In this document: piece by piece, positions 17,017 through 25,240 of the stretch
Position numbering within the stretch: position 1 is the stretch's first letter
Layout: each line of letters starts with the position of its first letter
Position numbers and translations under genes: made by a program
Notes under the pieces: generated by a model
Told to the model about the DNA's origin: nothing
The model's input: only the letters and a program-made list of their open reading frames with translations
Database searches by the model: none
From: CAWFGW01 sp963815495
GTDB lineage: Bacteria; Bacteroidota; Bacteroidia; Cytophagales; JAAEPT01
Direction of reading: 5' to 3'
Assembly: GCA_963815495.1 (NCBI GenBank)
Contig: CAWFGW010000003.1
Span: 52,584 to 116,583 of the forward strand
DNA length: 64,000 nucleotides

Positions 17017-18117
17017 ATGAAAATAGGGTATGATGCAAAGCGGGCTTTTTTAAATAATTCAGGATTAGGCAACTATAGCCGATTGATTATTGAATCAGTG
17101 GCACATCAGGATGAATGTGAAGTGTATGCCTATACAAAATCGAGAGGTGATTTAAATTTTAAACCTCAACAAGTGGCTATTAAAACCCCCACTGGTTTCT
17201 TTTCCTTAATTCCCAGCATGTGGCGTTCAAGCGGTATTATTGCCGATTTAAAAAGAGATAATATAGATGTGTTTCATGGACTAAGTGGGGAGTTACCACT
17301 TGGGTTTTCCAATAGCAAAATTGGGAAAGTTGTTACCATACACGACTTAATTTTTTTACGATTTCCAGAATTGTATAAATCACATGACCGAGTTATTTAT
17401 AAGAGAAAAGTGCGATCATCAATTGAAGTCGCAGATAAAGTGATTGCCATATCCAATCAAACGAAAAGTGATTTACTCGATTTTTTTAATATCAGCGAAT
17501 CTAGAATAGCAGTTATTTACCAAGATTGTCACCATCAATTTCGGAAAGTACTTGATCGTGAATCAATCTCTTTAATTAAACAGAAATATAAGTTGCCCAG
17601 CGAATATGTGCTTACTGTTGGAACTATTGAAGAAAGAAAAAATCAACTACTTGTTTTAAAAGCAGCAAAAAAAGCTGGTATTCCTGTGGTAATAATAGGA
17701 AGGCAAACCAATTATATGTCAACCCTTCTCGAGTTTGTAAAGAAAGAGGCATTAGAAAATGAAGTGTTTTTTTTAACTGATGTACCCTTTACTGATTTTC
17801 CAGCGCTTTATCAAGGAGCAACCGTATTTATGTATCCATCATTATTTGAAGGTTTTGGAATTCCAATTTTAGAAGCGCTCAGAAGTAAAGTGCCCGTCAT
17901 TACTTCTAAAGGAAGCTGTTTTGAAGAAACTGGAGGTAAAAAAACCAGCTATATCAATCATAATGAAGAAGAAGCTGCGGAAACCCTACAACAGATATTG
18001 AACAGCAAGGATTTACAATTCGTGATGGTAGAAGAGGGCTTCAAACATGCCCAACGATTTAATGTGGAAAAAACCATTCCTCAAATGCTTAAAGTCTACC
18101 GCGATATCGCTTCGTAG
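17017..18117 (+). CDS. Glycosyltransferase family 4
   Basis: 366 residues. GT-B fold: N-terminal donor-independent half starting MKIGYDAKRAF, with a glycine-rich turn NNSGLGNYSRLI, and the family 4 signature near the C-terminus (PSLFEGFGIPILEALRSK) where the two glutamates contact the nucleotide sugar. VLTVGTIEERKNQLLVLKAA is the usual interdomain block. Probably acts at the cytoplasmic membrane face on a surface glycan. Sugar and acceptor cannot be predicted. It starts one base after the protease and precedes the methyltransferase by 15 bases. Confidence 0.9.
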   Translation: MKIGYDAKRAFLNNSGLGNYSRLIIESVAHQDECEVYAYTKSRGDLNFKPQQVAIKTPTGFFSLIPSMWRSSGIIADLKRDNIDVFHGLSGELPLGFSNSKIGKVVTIHDLIFLRFPELYKSHDRVIYKRKVRSSIEVADKVIAISNQTKSDLLDFFNISESRIAVIYQDCHHQFRKVLDRESISLIKQKYKLPSEYVLTVGTIEERKNQLLVLKAAKKAGIPVVIIGRQTNYMSTLLEFVKKEALENEVFFLTDVPFTDFPALYQGATVFMYPSLFEGFGIPILEALRSKVPVITSKGSCFEETGGKKTSYINHNEEEAAETLQQILNSKDLQFVMVEEGFKHAQRFNVEKTIPQMLKVYRDIAS

Positions 18118-18121
18118 TGGT

Positions 18122-18129
18122 TATATTTG
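18122..18129 (+). promoter_or_regulatory. -7 box immediately before the O-methyltransferase start
   Basis: TATATTTG matches TAnnTTTG. It ends three bases before the ATG at 18133, so a transcript from it would begin at or next to the start codon (leaderless). No convincing -33 element is seen. Confidence 0.45.
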
Positions 18130-18132
18130 TAT

Positions 18133-18777
18133 ATGGAGTTTTTTGATGAAGAAGTTCTCGCGTATGTAGAACAACAGAGTGAACAAGAGTCTGAGTTGCT
18201 AAAGCAAATCCATCGGGAGACCTATTTGCAGGTTTTGAAACCGCGAATGCTTTCCGGACATCTACAAGGTCGTGTTTTATCCATGTTTTCAAAAATGATT
18301 TCACCTAATTACATACTTGAAATAGGGACTTATACAGGTTATTCTGCGTTGTGCTTGGCTGAGGGATTAACGCCAAAAGGAAAGCTTATCACAATTGACA
18401 AAAACGAGGAATTAGAAGATCGGGTTAAGTCATATTTTGATGCGTCCGCTTTTGCGGGACAAATAGAGTATCATATTGGTAATGCCTTGTCAATTGTTCC
18501 AACCTTGGAATATCAGTGGGATATTGTATTTATAGATGCCGACAAGATTAATTACTTAAACTATTTTAATTTAGTCATCAATAAAGTTCGACCAGGAGGT
18601 TTTATTATCGCAGACAATGTGCTGTGGAGCGGAAAGGTATTGGCCTCTAGGCGAAAAAAATTAGATGAAGACACCAAAGCCATATTAGAATTTAATGAAG
18701 CTATGCGAAATGATGCACGGCTAGAACAAGTATTGATGCCCATTCGAGATGGATTATTTGTAATTAGAAAAAAATAG
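18133..18777 (+). CDS. SAM-dependent O-methyltransferase, family 3 (COMT-like)
   Basis: 214 residues. The SAM motif is ILEIGTYTGYSALCLAEGL near residue 62; motif post-I is KLITIDKNEELE; the metal-binding region is VFIDADKINYLNYF followed by FIIADNVLWSGKV, as in caffeoyl-CoA-type enzymes. Cytoplasmic. The ATG at 18133 (MEFFDEEVLAYVEQQ) is chosen over an upstream TTG because the latter overlaps the promoter box. Small-molecule substrate unknown. The lytic transglycosylase starts one base after its stop. Confidence 0.92.
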   Translation: MEFFDEEVLAYVEQQSEQESELLKQIHRETYLQVLKPRMLSGHLQGRVLSMFSKMISPNYILEIGTYTGYSALCLAEGLTPKGKLITIDKNEELEDRVKSYFDASAFAGQIEYHIGNALSIVPTLEYQWDIVFIDADKINYLNYFNLVINKVRPGGFIIADNVLWSGKVLASRRKKLDEDTKAILEFNEAMRNDARLEQVLMPIRDGLFVIRKK

Positions 18778-18778
18778 C

Positions 18779-20566
18779 ATGAAGAAATATATAGGTCTCA
18801 TAATTGTATTTGCATTATCGTTCTTCACAGTTAAATCTCAGAATGGCATAGTAGGAAAACACATTCAGTTTGCGGGGATGACACTCCACCTTAATAACCA
18901 CGCTCGGGGTAAAATTCAAGCAGAAGTAAATAAAATAAGAAGTAGTGAAAAGCATTTTCAGGCTATGGTTGATAAAGCAAATATCCACTTTCAAATTGTT
19001 GAAGAAGTTTTTCGTCAAGAAAATTTCCCCGATGACATTAAATATTTACTCATTCAAGAGACCGGGTTCAATGCAGATGCAGTATCAAGTTCAAATGCTG
19101 TAGGGTATTGGCAATTTAAAGAAGGTACCGCCAAAGAAGTCGGTTTAAAAGTCGATGGAGGAATTGATGAGCGAAAAAATTTAGTTGCGGCATCGCGAGG
19201 TGCAGCTCACTATATGTCAAAAACTAATACAAAAGTTAACAACTGGATATATGCTTTGCTTTCCTACAATGTTGGTCCAGGTGGAGTAATGTCTCACATA
19301 AAAGAGAAGTATATTGGAGCAAAAAATATGGATATTGATGGACACATTCATTGGTATGTAATTAAATTTTTAGCCCACAAAGTAGCTTATGAAGGAGCAA
19401 TCAAAACACGTGAGCCAAATTTATACCTTTCCATCAGAGATGATTTTTCTAACGAAAATTTAAAACATGTTGCTAAAAGTGAGAATATTGATTTAGACTT
19501 ATTAGATCAATACAACCGTTGGATATCAGTGAGTAAAAAAATACCAGATGATAAAGTATATTCAGTAATAATTCCTTCAGCGACAAAAAAGGCAGATACC
19601 TATATAGCCTCAACTCCGTCACAAAAAACAGAAAAAGATCACATCCTAGTCTATGATACGCACCCCGAAGAAAAACCAAAAAAAGGCGATGCAGTTGAGA
19701 AATATGAGTCTCCAATTGAAAATATTCGATATAAAGTAAATAATGTAGAGGCAATAGTGGCCATAGAAAATGACAATAGCCATAATTTAGCTTTGCTTGG
19801 TGATATTACTAAAAAGAAATTCATTAAATACAATGAAATTGAATCATTTACCCAGTTAATTCCTGGGGTAACTTATTATGTAAGTAGAAAGAAAAACTCT
19901 GCTCGAGTTAATTTTCATACAGTAAAGAAGGGGGAAACTATTTGGGATATTTCACAGCAGTATGCTGTGAAAAGTAAAGCAATACGCAGAAAAAACAGAA
20001 TGGATAAATATGAGCAACCTGAAGAAAATCGGGTGTTGTGGTTAAGGGACAGAAGACCAAAAGATGAACCGATTACATTTAGAAAACCAACTGTCCAACC
20101 AAAGAAAGAACAAGCACAAAAGATAAAAACACCCGTACAAAAACAGGATATACCCATAAATATCGATACGCAATCGAAGAAAGAAGGGGTAGTTTCACCA
20201 CTTCCTGAAAAAAAGACTTCCGAAAATGTAAAGACATCTGAGGAATCAGCTCAATATGTCATCCACACTGTTTCTGCGGGAGAAACTTTATATAGCATTT
20301 CAAAGAAGTTTGGTGTTACTATAGAGGAAATCAAAGAAGATAATGAATTGGTGACCAACTCACTATCATTGGGAATGGAATTAAAAATAAGAACAGGAAA
20401 GAGTCAATCTCTTCAAGAGGAAGAAGAAAAGTCTTATGTTGTACAACAAGGAGATACCTTTTATTCTATTTCGAGAAAATTTAATATAGGTGTGCCTGAG
20501 TTGTTGAAGCTAAACAACAAAACCGAAGCACAATTGAAGATTGGAGAAAAACTAATCATAAAATAA
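18779..20566 (+). CDS. Lytic transglycosylase (MltD-like) with three LysM domains
   Basis: 595 residues with signal peptide (IGLIIVFALSFFTVKSQ). The GH23 catalytic domain spans about residues 60-230; the catalytic Glu is in LLIQETGFNADAVSSSNAVG and the block YALLSYNVGPGGV follows. C-terminal LysM modules begin at about residue 380 (FHTVKKGETIWDISQQY), 495 (IHTVSAGETLYSISKKF) and 555 (YVVQQGDTFYSISRKF), joined by Lys/Pro-rich linkers. It cleaves peptidoglycan in the periplasm during wall turnover. Last gene of the operon that starts with the S8 protease. Confidence 0.93.
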   Translation: MKKYIGLIIVFALSFFTVKSQNGIVGKHIQFAGMTLHLNNHARGKIQAEVNKIRSSEKHFQAMVDKANIHFQIVEEVFRQENFPDDIKYLLIQETGFNADAVSSSNAVGYWQFKEGTAKEVGLKVDGGIDERKNLVAASRGAAHYMSKTNTKVNNWIYALLSYNVGPGGVMSHIKEKYIGAKNMDIDGHIHWYVIKFLAHKVAYEGAIKTREPNLYLSIRDDFSNENLKHVAKSENIDLDLLDQYNRWISVSKKIPDDKVYSVIIPSATKKADTYIASTPSQKTEKDHILVYDTHPEEKPKKGDAVEKYESPIENIRYKVNNVEAIVAIENDNSHNLALLGDITKKKFIKYNEIESFTQLIPGVTYYVSRKKNSARVNFHTVKKGETIWDISQQYAVKSKAIRRKNRMDKYEQPEENRVLWLRDRRPKDEPITFRKPTVQPKKEQAQKIKTPVQKQDIPINIDTQSKKEGVVSPLPEKKTSENVKTSEESAQYVIHTVSAGETLYSISKKFGVTIEEIKEDNELVTNSLSLGMELKIRTGKSQSLQEEEEKSYVVQQGDTFYSISRKFNIGVPELLKLNNKTEAQLKIGEKLIIK

Positions 20567-20657
20567 TCGAATAAGAAATGCTAGAATTGTGTAAAAAACA
20601 AAATTCAGTTCTTAATAAATTGCTACATTGGCGTTTTAAAAATCAATCAGATAAATC

Positions 20658-22643
20658 ATGAAGAATTATATATTTGATAGCAAAAACCTCAAAGGTGATG
20701 TTTTTGGTGGGATAAATGCGGGTATTGTAGCTCTACCAGCTGCGTTAGGTTTTGGTACCTTGGCAGGACTTTCTCCAGTTCAAGGTCTTTATGGTGCTAT
20801 TTTTTTAGGGTTGTTGGCAGCTATTTTCGGTGGGACAAAAACTTTAATTAGTAATCCAACTGGTCCTATGGCCGTGGTAACTGGCGAAATTATTTATGGT
20901 TTAACCGAGCGACTAAAATTGCCTGAGGACTATTCTATATCCGATTTTTTCCCCTATTTAGTTTTAATTATAGTCATAGCTGGTATTTTTCAAATAGTGT
21001 TAGGGTTAGCTAAATTTGGAAAATATATTCACTACATCCCTACTCCCGTGATTTCAGGTTTTATGAGTGGTATTGGTGTCATCATCATCATTTCTCAGAT
21101 TAAAACTTTTTTAGGTGTATCAATGGATACTTCTGGCGCTTTTGATGTCTTAGCAAATCTTCCCACATTAGTTGCAAACGCTGATTCTGTATCTGTAATT
21201 ATTGCCTCAAGTACCATGACTATTATCTATTTATTCCCTCGAGTTACAAAAGCAGTTCCAGGTCCTTTGGTAGCAATTGTAACCGTTACGGCCGTAGCAA
21301 CACTTTTAGGTGTTCACAAAGATTATTTAATTCCGACCATACCTCAAGATTTCCCAGACATGGGAAAACAAATAGCCATTTTCTCCAATCTGTCATCGAT
21401 GTTTACAGGTGAAAGAAGCCATATGGTGGGTTATATCATCACTTCTGGTTTGTACTTAGCAGCCATTGGTGTGATTGATACCTTATTAACAGCAGTTGTC
21501 TCCGATCAATTAACAAAGGAAAAACACAATAGTAATCAGGAACTAGTAGGTCAAGGTATTGGTAATACCGTTTCTGCCCTTTTTGGAGGTATGATGGGGG
21601 CTGGTACAACACCTGCAACTGTTTTGAACATAAAATCAGGTGCTCGCAATAGGTTGTCGTCTATTATTCACGCACTTATACTAGTCGCTATTCTTTTAGC
21701 AGCAGCGCCAGTTGCTTCGTTAATTCCTAAAGCTGCATTAGCTGGACTGCTTATAACGGTGGGTATTTCAATTTTAGATTTTGAAGTATTCCGCGTATGG
21801 AGAGTCATCCCTCGACAAGATAATATTGTGATGATGACCGTTTTAGTTTTAACCTCATTTTGGGATTTGATGGCTGCAGTTGCTGTCGGATTAGTCATGG
21901 CTGCATTAATTTTTATGAAGAAAATGGCCGATGTAGTAGAGGGTCAGTCTAGCAATTCAAAATTTGATCGTTTAGTAAATCAGTTGATTGATACATTTGA
22001 CGACCCAAAAGAGTTTCACAAACATGTAATTGTAAAAAACATGAAAGGGCCTATGTTCTTTGGATTTGCATCACGTTTCCAAGATAGTATCGATGAAATG
22101 CCTATGGTAAAAGCTGTAGTACTCAACTTCGGTGGAATTACTTACATGGATCAATCAGGGTTATACACTTTAAGAGAAGCAATTACACGATTAGTTGATA
22201 GAGGTATAAATGTGTGTTTGAGTGAACTTCGCGATGAAGAAGCACACCTCGTTCATGGCATGAAGATAGTTCCTGACTTAGTGGATGAAGAGCATGTTTT
22301 CTCCTCGGTAGAAGAAAGTGTAATGTGGTTAAATGAACCAGGTCATTTAGATAATGTATTTGCTGCGGATGATGAATTATATATTCCAAGTGCTTATACA
22401 CCCAATGGTGATGGAATTAACGATGAGTGGGAACTTCGAAATATTAATAGATACCCTAATTGCATGGTGAAAATATATACGCGAGAAGGCAAAGAGATTT
22501 TTGCTTCCAAAGGATATAAAGAAATGTGGGAAGGTTATACGGCAGAAGGTAAGGCACTTCCTAGTGAAACGTATAAATATGAGATTGACTTACATGGAGA
22601 TGGGTCAGAGGTAAGAACAGGTAAGGTGACTATTTTCCGATAG
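20658..22643 (+). CDS. SulP anion transporter with STAS domain and C-terminal CHU_C (gliding/T9SS type B) domain
   Basis: 661 residues in one uninterrupted frame. Residues 1-425: SulP membrane domain (LPAALGFGTLAGLSPVQGLYG, SNPTGPMAVVTGEI, GAGTTPATVLNIKSGARNR), expected to carry sulfate, bicarbonate or another anion. Residues about 440-555: cytoplasmic STAS domain (VVLNFGGITYMDQSGLYTL). Residues 573-661: a complete CHU_C domain, with IPSAYTPNGDGINDEW, YPNCMVKIYTREGKEIFASK and LPSETYKYEIDL, as on surface proteins sorted by the type IX system. In SulP proteins STAS lies in the cytoplasm, so CHU_C should not reach the outer membrane. A CPBP gene follows after two bases. Confidence 0.93.
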   Translation: MKNYIFDSKNLKGDVFGGINAGIVALPAALGFGTLAGLSPVQGLYGAIFLGLLAAIFGGTKTLISNPTGPMAVVTGEIIYGLTERLKLPEDYSISDFFPYLVLIIVIAGIFQIVLGLAKFGKYIHYIPTPVISGFMSGIGVIIIISQIKTFLGVSMDTSGAFDVLANLPTLVANADSVSVIIASSTMTIIYLFPRVTKAVPGPLVAIVTVTAVATLLGVHKDYLIPTIPQDFPDMGKQIAIFSNLSSMFTGERSHMVGYIITSGLYLAAIGVIDTLLTAVVSDQLTKEKHNSNQELVGQGIGNTVSALFGGMMGAGTTPATVLNIKSGARNRLSSIIHALILVAILLAAAPVASLIPKAALAGLLITVGISILDFEVFRVWRVIPRQDNIVMMTVLVLTSFWDLMAAVAVGLVMAALIFMKKMADVVEGQSSNSKFDRLVNQLIDTFDDPKEFHKHVIVKNMKGPMFFGFASRFQDSIDEMPMVKAVVLNFGGITYMDQSGLYTLREAITRLVDRGINVCLSELRDEEAHLVHGMKIVPDLVDEEHVFSSVEESVMWLNEPGHLDNVFAADDELYIPSAYTPNGDGINDEWELRNINRYPNCMVKIYTREGKEIFASKGYKEMWEGYTAEGKALPSETYKYEIDLHGDGSEVRTGKVTIFR

Positions 22644-22645
22644 TC

Positions 22646-23599
22646 ATGAAAAAGTATCTAGCTTTTTTAACAGACTACCTCAAGGAGTATTATAATTGGA
22701 GGTTGTACGGAAGTACAGCCTTTTTGCTTGTCATCTTAATCTATTTAGAGATTGTTTATGATATTAGGGATGTATACGTCTCTCCCTATTATGGGAGCTA
22801 TTTGCAACTGTTTTTATATTTTTTCCTTCAAGCTGTACCGTATATTTTATCCTGTTGTTTGATTTATATCTTTACTGATTGCAAAGCTTTTTTGGGTAAA
22901 GCTAGTTTTTGGGCATATACACTAGTTGGATTTTTAGTATTAGCACATTATCGTTCCTTCTTTTGGGATTGGGAGTTAGTGAAGGTTTTTGATCCACAAA
23001 TAAGATGGTTTATCTACAAATCCCTTTCAAAACTAGTTGATGTATTACTTATTACACTTCCTTTAGGATTGTTTTATGCCTTTTTTGATCAACGATATGT
23101 CACTCATTTTTATGGTTTACAAACCCGAGGAGTAAGTTGGAAAGTCTACGGTTATTTTATGTTGATGATGGCAGTCTTGGTTTGGTTAGCTTCATTCCAA
23201 GGAAGTTTTCTTGATTATTATCCCACCTACAAAAAAGTTGGTGGGAATGCTTTTTCAAATACAATAGGAGTAAATGAAGGAGTTTCCTTTGTTATTTATG
23301 AGTTTTGCTATGCTATGAAATTTATTTCAGTAGAAGTGTTTTTTAGAGGGTTTTTAGTCTTTTCGATGTTACGGTTTTTAAAAGGCTATGCCATTTTACC
23401 AATGGTAGTGACGTATTGTGTGTTACATTTTGGTAAACCCTATGGAGAAACTGTTAGCTCCATTTTCGGGGGGTATTTATTAGGAATCTTTGCTTATTAC
23501 TCTAAAAACATATACGGTGGTATAGCAATACATATGGGTATAGCTGTATTGATGGATATAGCCGCCTATATCCAAATTTATGTCTTAGGTAGAAACTAA
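22646..23599 (+). CDS. CPBP-family intramembrane protein, catalytic motif altered
   Basis: 317 residues with about eight membrane helices. The CPBP (Abi/Rce1-like) core is C-terminal: motif 1 VEVFFRGFLV, motif 2 VLHFGKPYGE, motif 3 GGIAIHMG. In canonical motif 1 (EExxxR) the first glutamate, thought to be catalytic, is valine here, so proteolytic activity is doubtful. The N-terminal 150 residues are an extra set of helices. It starts two bases after the SulP-CHU_C gene, so the two are almost certainly co-transcribed. It may handle or assist that transporter; this is inference. Confidence 0.82.
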   Translation: MKKYLAFLTDYLKEYYNWRLYGSTAFLLVILIYLEIVYDIRDVYVSPYYGSYLQLFLYFFLQAVPYILSCCLIYIFTDCKAFLGKASFWAYTLVGFLVLAHYRSFFWDWELVKVFDPQIRWFIYKSLSKLVDVLLITLPLGLFYAFFDQRYVTHFYGLQTRGVSWKVYGYFMLMMAVLVWLASFQGSFLDYYPTYKKVGGNAFSNTIGVNEGVSFVIYEFCYAMKFISVEVFFRGFLVFSMLRFLKGYAILPMVVTYCVLHFGKPYGETVSSIFGGYLLGIFAYYSKNIYGGIAIHMGIAVLMDIAAYIQIYVLGRN

Positions 23600-23607
23600 G
23601 GTTGTTT

Positions 23608-24198
23608 TTAGTGGTTAGAGGTAATTCTTGACTTTCTTACAGATAAATATTTTGATGCATCTAATTTAAATATTTCAAGTAACTCACGGTTTTCATCATC
23701 AATTAAGGTAAAGAGAGGCTGTTCTACTGACCAAATATTTTTTAATACGGGTTTTACTAAACTATCCCATCGTTCAGACTGAGTCACATAATCATTTGGC
23801 TTGAGTGTTTTTCGGCATTTGGAACTACCACAAGCACATTCAAATTCTTTATTAATGAACATGCCATAATCATCGGTTAATTCTTCACCTGGTTGTATGT
23901 CTTTGATAGCTATTTCAAATCCGTAACCTGTGCTAAGGGTATTACTTTCACAATGGTGATTTACATATTTAGCTAAATCCCAACTCAATACATGGTTATT
24001 GTTTCCATCCATAAAAGAATATTTGTCAATGATTTCTCTCATTTTAGGAGTATAGTTTTCTAATAACGCTTCAGAGATTTCAATTTCTAAAGCATCTTTG
24101 ATGTAGGTGATTGCGCCAGCAGGTATTTTTTTAGTAGCAAAAATCCCATAACCCATCTCATCGTTAATGTGTTGAATGCGTGTGTGCGGATGTAACAT
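23608..24198 (-). CDS. SET-domain protein (putative protein lysine methyltransferase)
   Basis: 196 residues. SET core: GYGIFATKKIPAG near residue 16, the SAM/knot motif KYVNHHCESNT near residue 85, and GEELTDDYGMF near 120. A post-SET cysteine cluster, CACGSSKCR, follows, which with the knot cysteine could bind zinc. No signal peptide, so cytoplasmic. Bacterial SET proteins are scattered and their substrates mostly unknown. It converges on the CPBP gene and is separated from the next gene by 137 AT-rich bases. All catalytic elements look intact. Confidence 0.9.
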   Translation of the reverse strand: MLHPHTRIQHINDEMGYGIFATKKIPAGAITYIKDALEIEISEALLENYTPKMREIIDKYSFMDGNNNHVLSWDLAKYVNHHCESNTLSTGYGFEIAIKDIQPGEELTDDYGMFINKEFECACGSSKCRKTLKPNDYVTQSERWDSLVKPVLKNIWSVEQPLFTLIDDENRELLEIFKLDASKYLSVRKSRITSNH

Positions 24199-24335
24199 AA
24201 CTTAAAGTCGATTTAAAATTTCACGAAATAAGTTAAATAGTTTAAATAGTAAACTCAAAAAAATAAAATTATTTTCCGTAAAAAATTGTCTCTATAAAAG
24301 TTTAACTTCAGTGAACTTTAGACGTAGATAAAAAC

Positions 24336-25118
24336 ATGATTTATTACGCCCTATTCTTTGTTTTTGCTTGTTATATGATGGTTTGTTTAGGGCTGTTTTT
24401 TTTTCAAGAAAAAGTCATTTTTTTTCCTGAACCTCTGCCTAATGATTATTTGTTTCGTTTTGAGTCAGACTTTGAAGAAAATTATATTAAGGTTGATCAA
24501 AAAATCAAGATACATACACTAATATTTAAAACTAAAAATGCTAAGGGCGTAGTGTTTTATCACCATGGTAATTCTCGAAACTTAGCCGATTGGGCATCTA
24601 ATTATACCGACTTTATACAAAATGGCTACGATGTGCTGTTTTATGATTATCGTGGCTATGGAAAAAGTTCTGGTAAAGTAGTTTCAGAAAAACAATTAGT
24701 TGATGATGCTGGAAAAATATATGAGTGGTTATGTGAAAAATATGCACCCAATAACATCATTCAATATGGGCGTTCGCTTGGTTCAGGTATTGCCACGCAG
24801 TTGGCACAACAACCTTGCGCTAAACTTATTTTAGAAACTCCTTATTATAGCATTCTTGACATGGCAAAGTCTTCATTTAAAGCACTACCCATAAAATTTA
24901 TCCTGAAGTATCCTTTTTTAACCAATCAACACTTGAAAAAAGTTAATGTACCAGTTTATTTGATTCATGGGACAAACGATAAATTGATTAAGACCACTAA
25001 TTCAGAGCGGTTGCATAGCGAAACTCCTAATTCAAAACTATTTATAATTAAAGGTGGATCTCACAATAATTTACCTGGATTTACCAAGTACCAATACGTG
25101 TTAAAAGAAATCTTGTAA
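24336..25118 (+). CDS. Membrane-anchored alpha/beta hydrolase
   Basis: 260 residues. Residues 1-25 form a signal anchor, then the BEM46/YfhR-type lid start (KVIFFPEPLPNDYLF). Nucleophile elbow GRSLGSGIA (Ser near residue 149), oxyanion region YHHGNSRN, acid in HGTNDKLI and catalytic His in KGGSHNNL near the end. The active site would lie on the outer face of the cytoplasmic membrane. Substrate not predictable; esterase, thioesterase and peptidase roles occur among relatives. No terminator is visible before the pyc promoter. Confidence 0.87.
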   Translation: MIYYALFFVFACYMMVCLGLFFFQEKVIFFPEPLPNDYLFRFESDFEENYIKVDQKIKIHTLIFKTKNAKGVVFYHHGNSRNLADWASNYTDFIQNGYDVLFYDYRGYGKSSGKVVSEKQLVDDAGKIYEWLCEKYAPNNIIQYGRSLGSGIATQLAQQPCAKLILETPYYSILDMAKSSFKALPIKFILKYPFLTNQHLKKVNVPVYLIHGTNDKLIKTTNSERLHSETPNSKLFIIKGGSHNNLPGFTKYQYVLKEIL

Positions 25119-25145
25119 ATAAATTAATAAAGCGCATTTTTTGAG

Positions 25146-25175
25146 TTGCCTAGTCTTCGTAATTTTTTAAATTTG
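25146..25175 (+). promoter_or_regulatory. Promoter of pyruvate carboxylase
   Basis: TTG at 25146-25148 and TAAATTTG at 25168-25175, 19 bases apart, match the Bacteroidota promoter. The 5' leader to the ATG at 25241 would be about 60 bases. Confidence 0.7.
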
Positions 25176-25240
25176 CTCAATTGTGAGAGATTTAAGTATC
25201 TTCCAGTAAATTCACCATTGATATAACAAAAAATCAAGAG

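Noticed and set aside
20604..20634. Promoter before the SulP-CHU_C gene (TACATTGG)
   Set aside because: One mismatch in the -7 box and no -33 element at the right distance.
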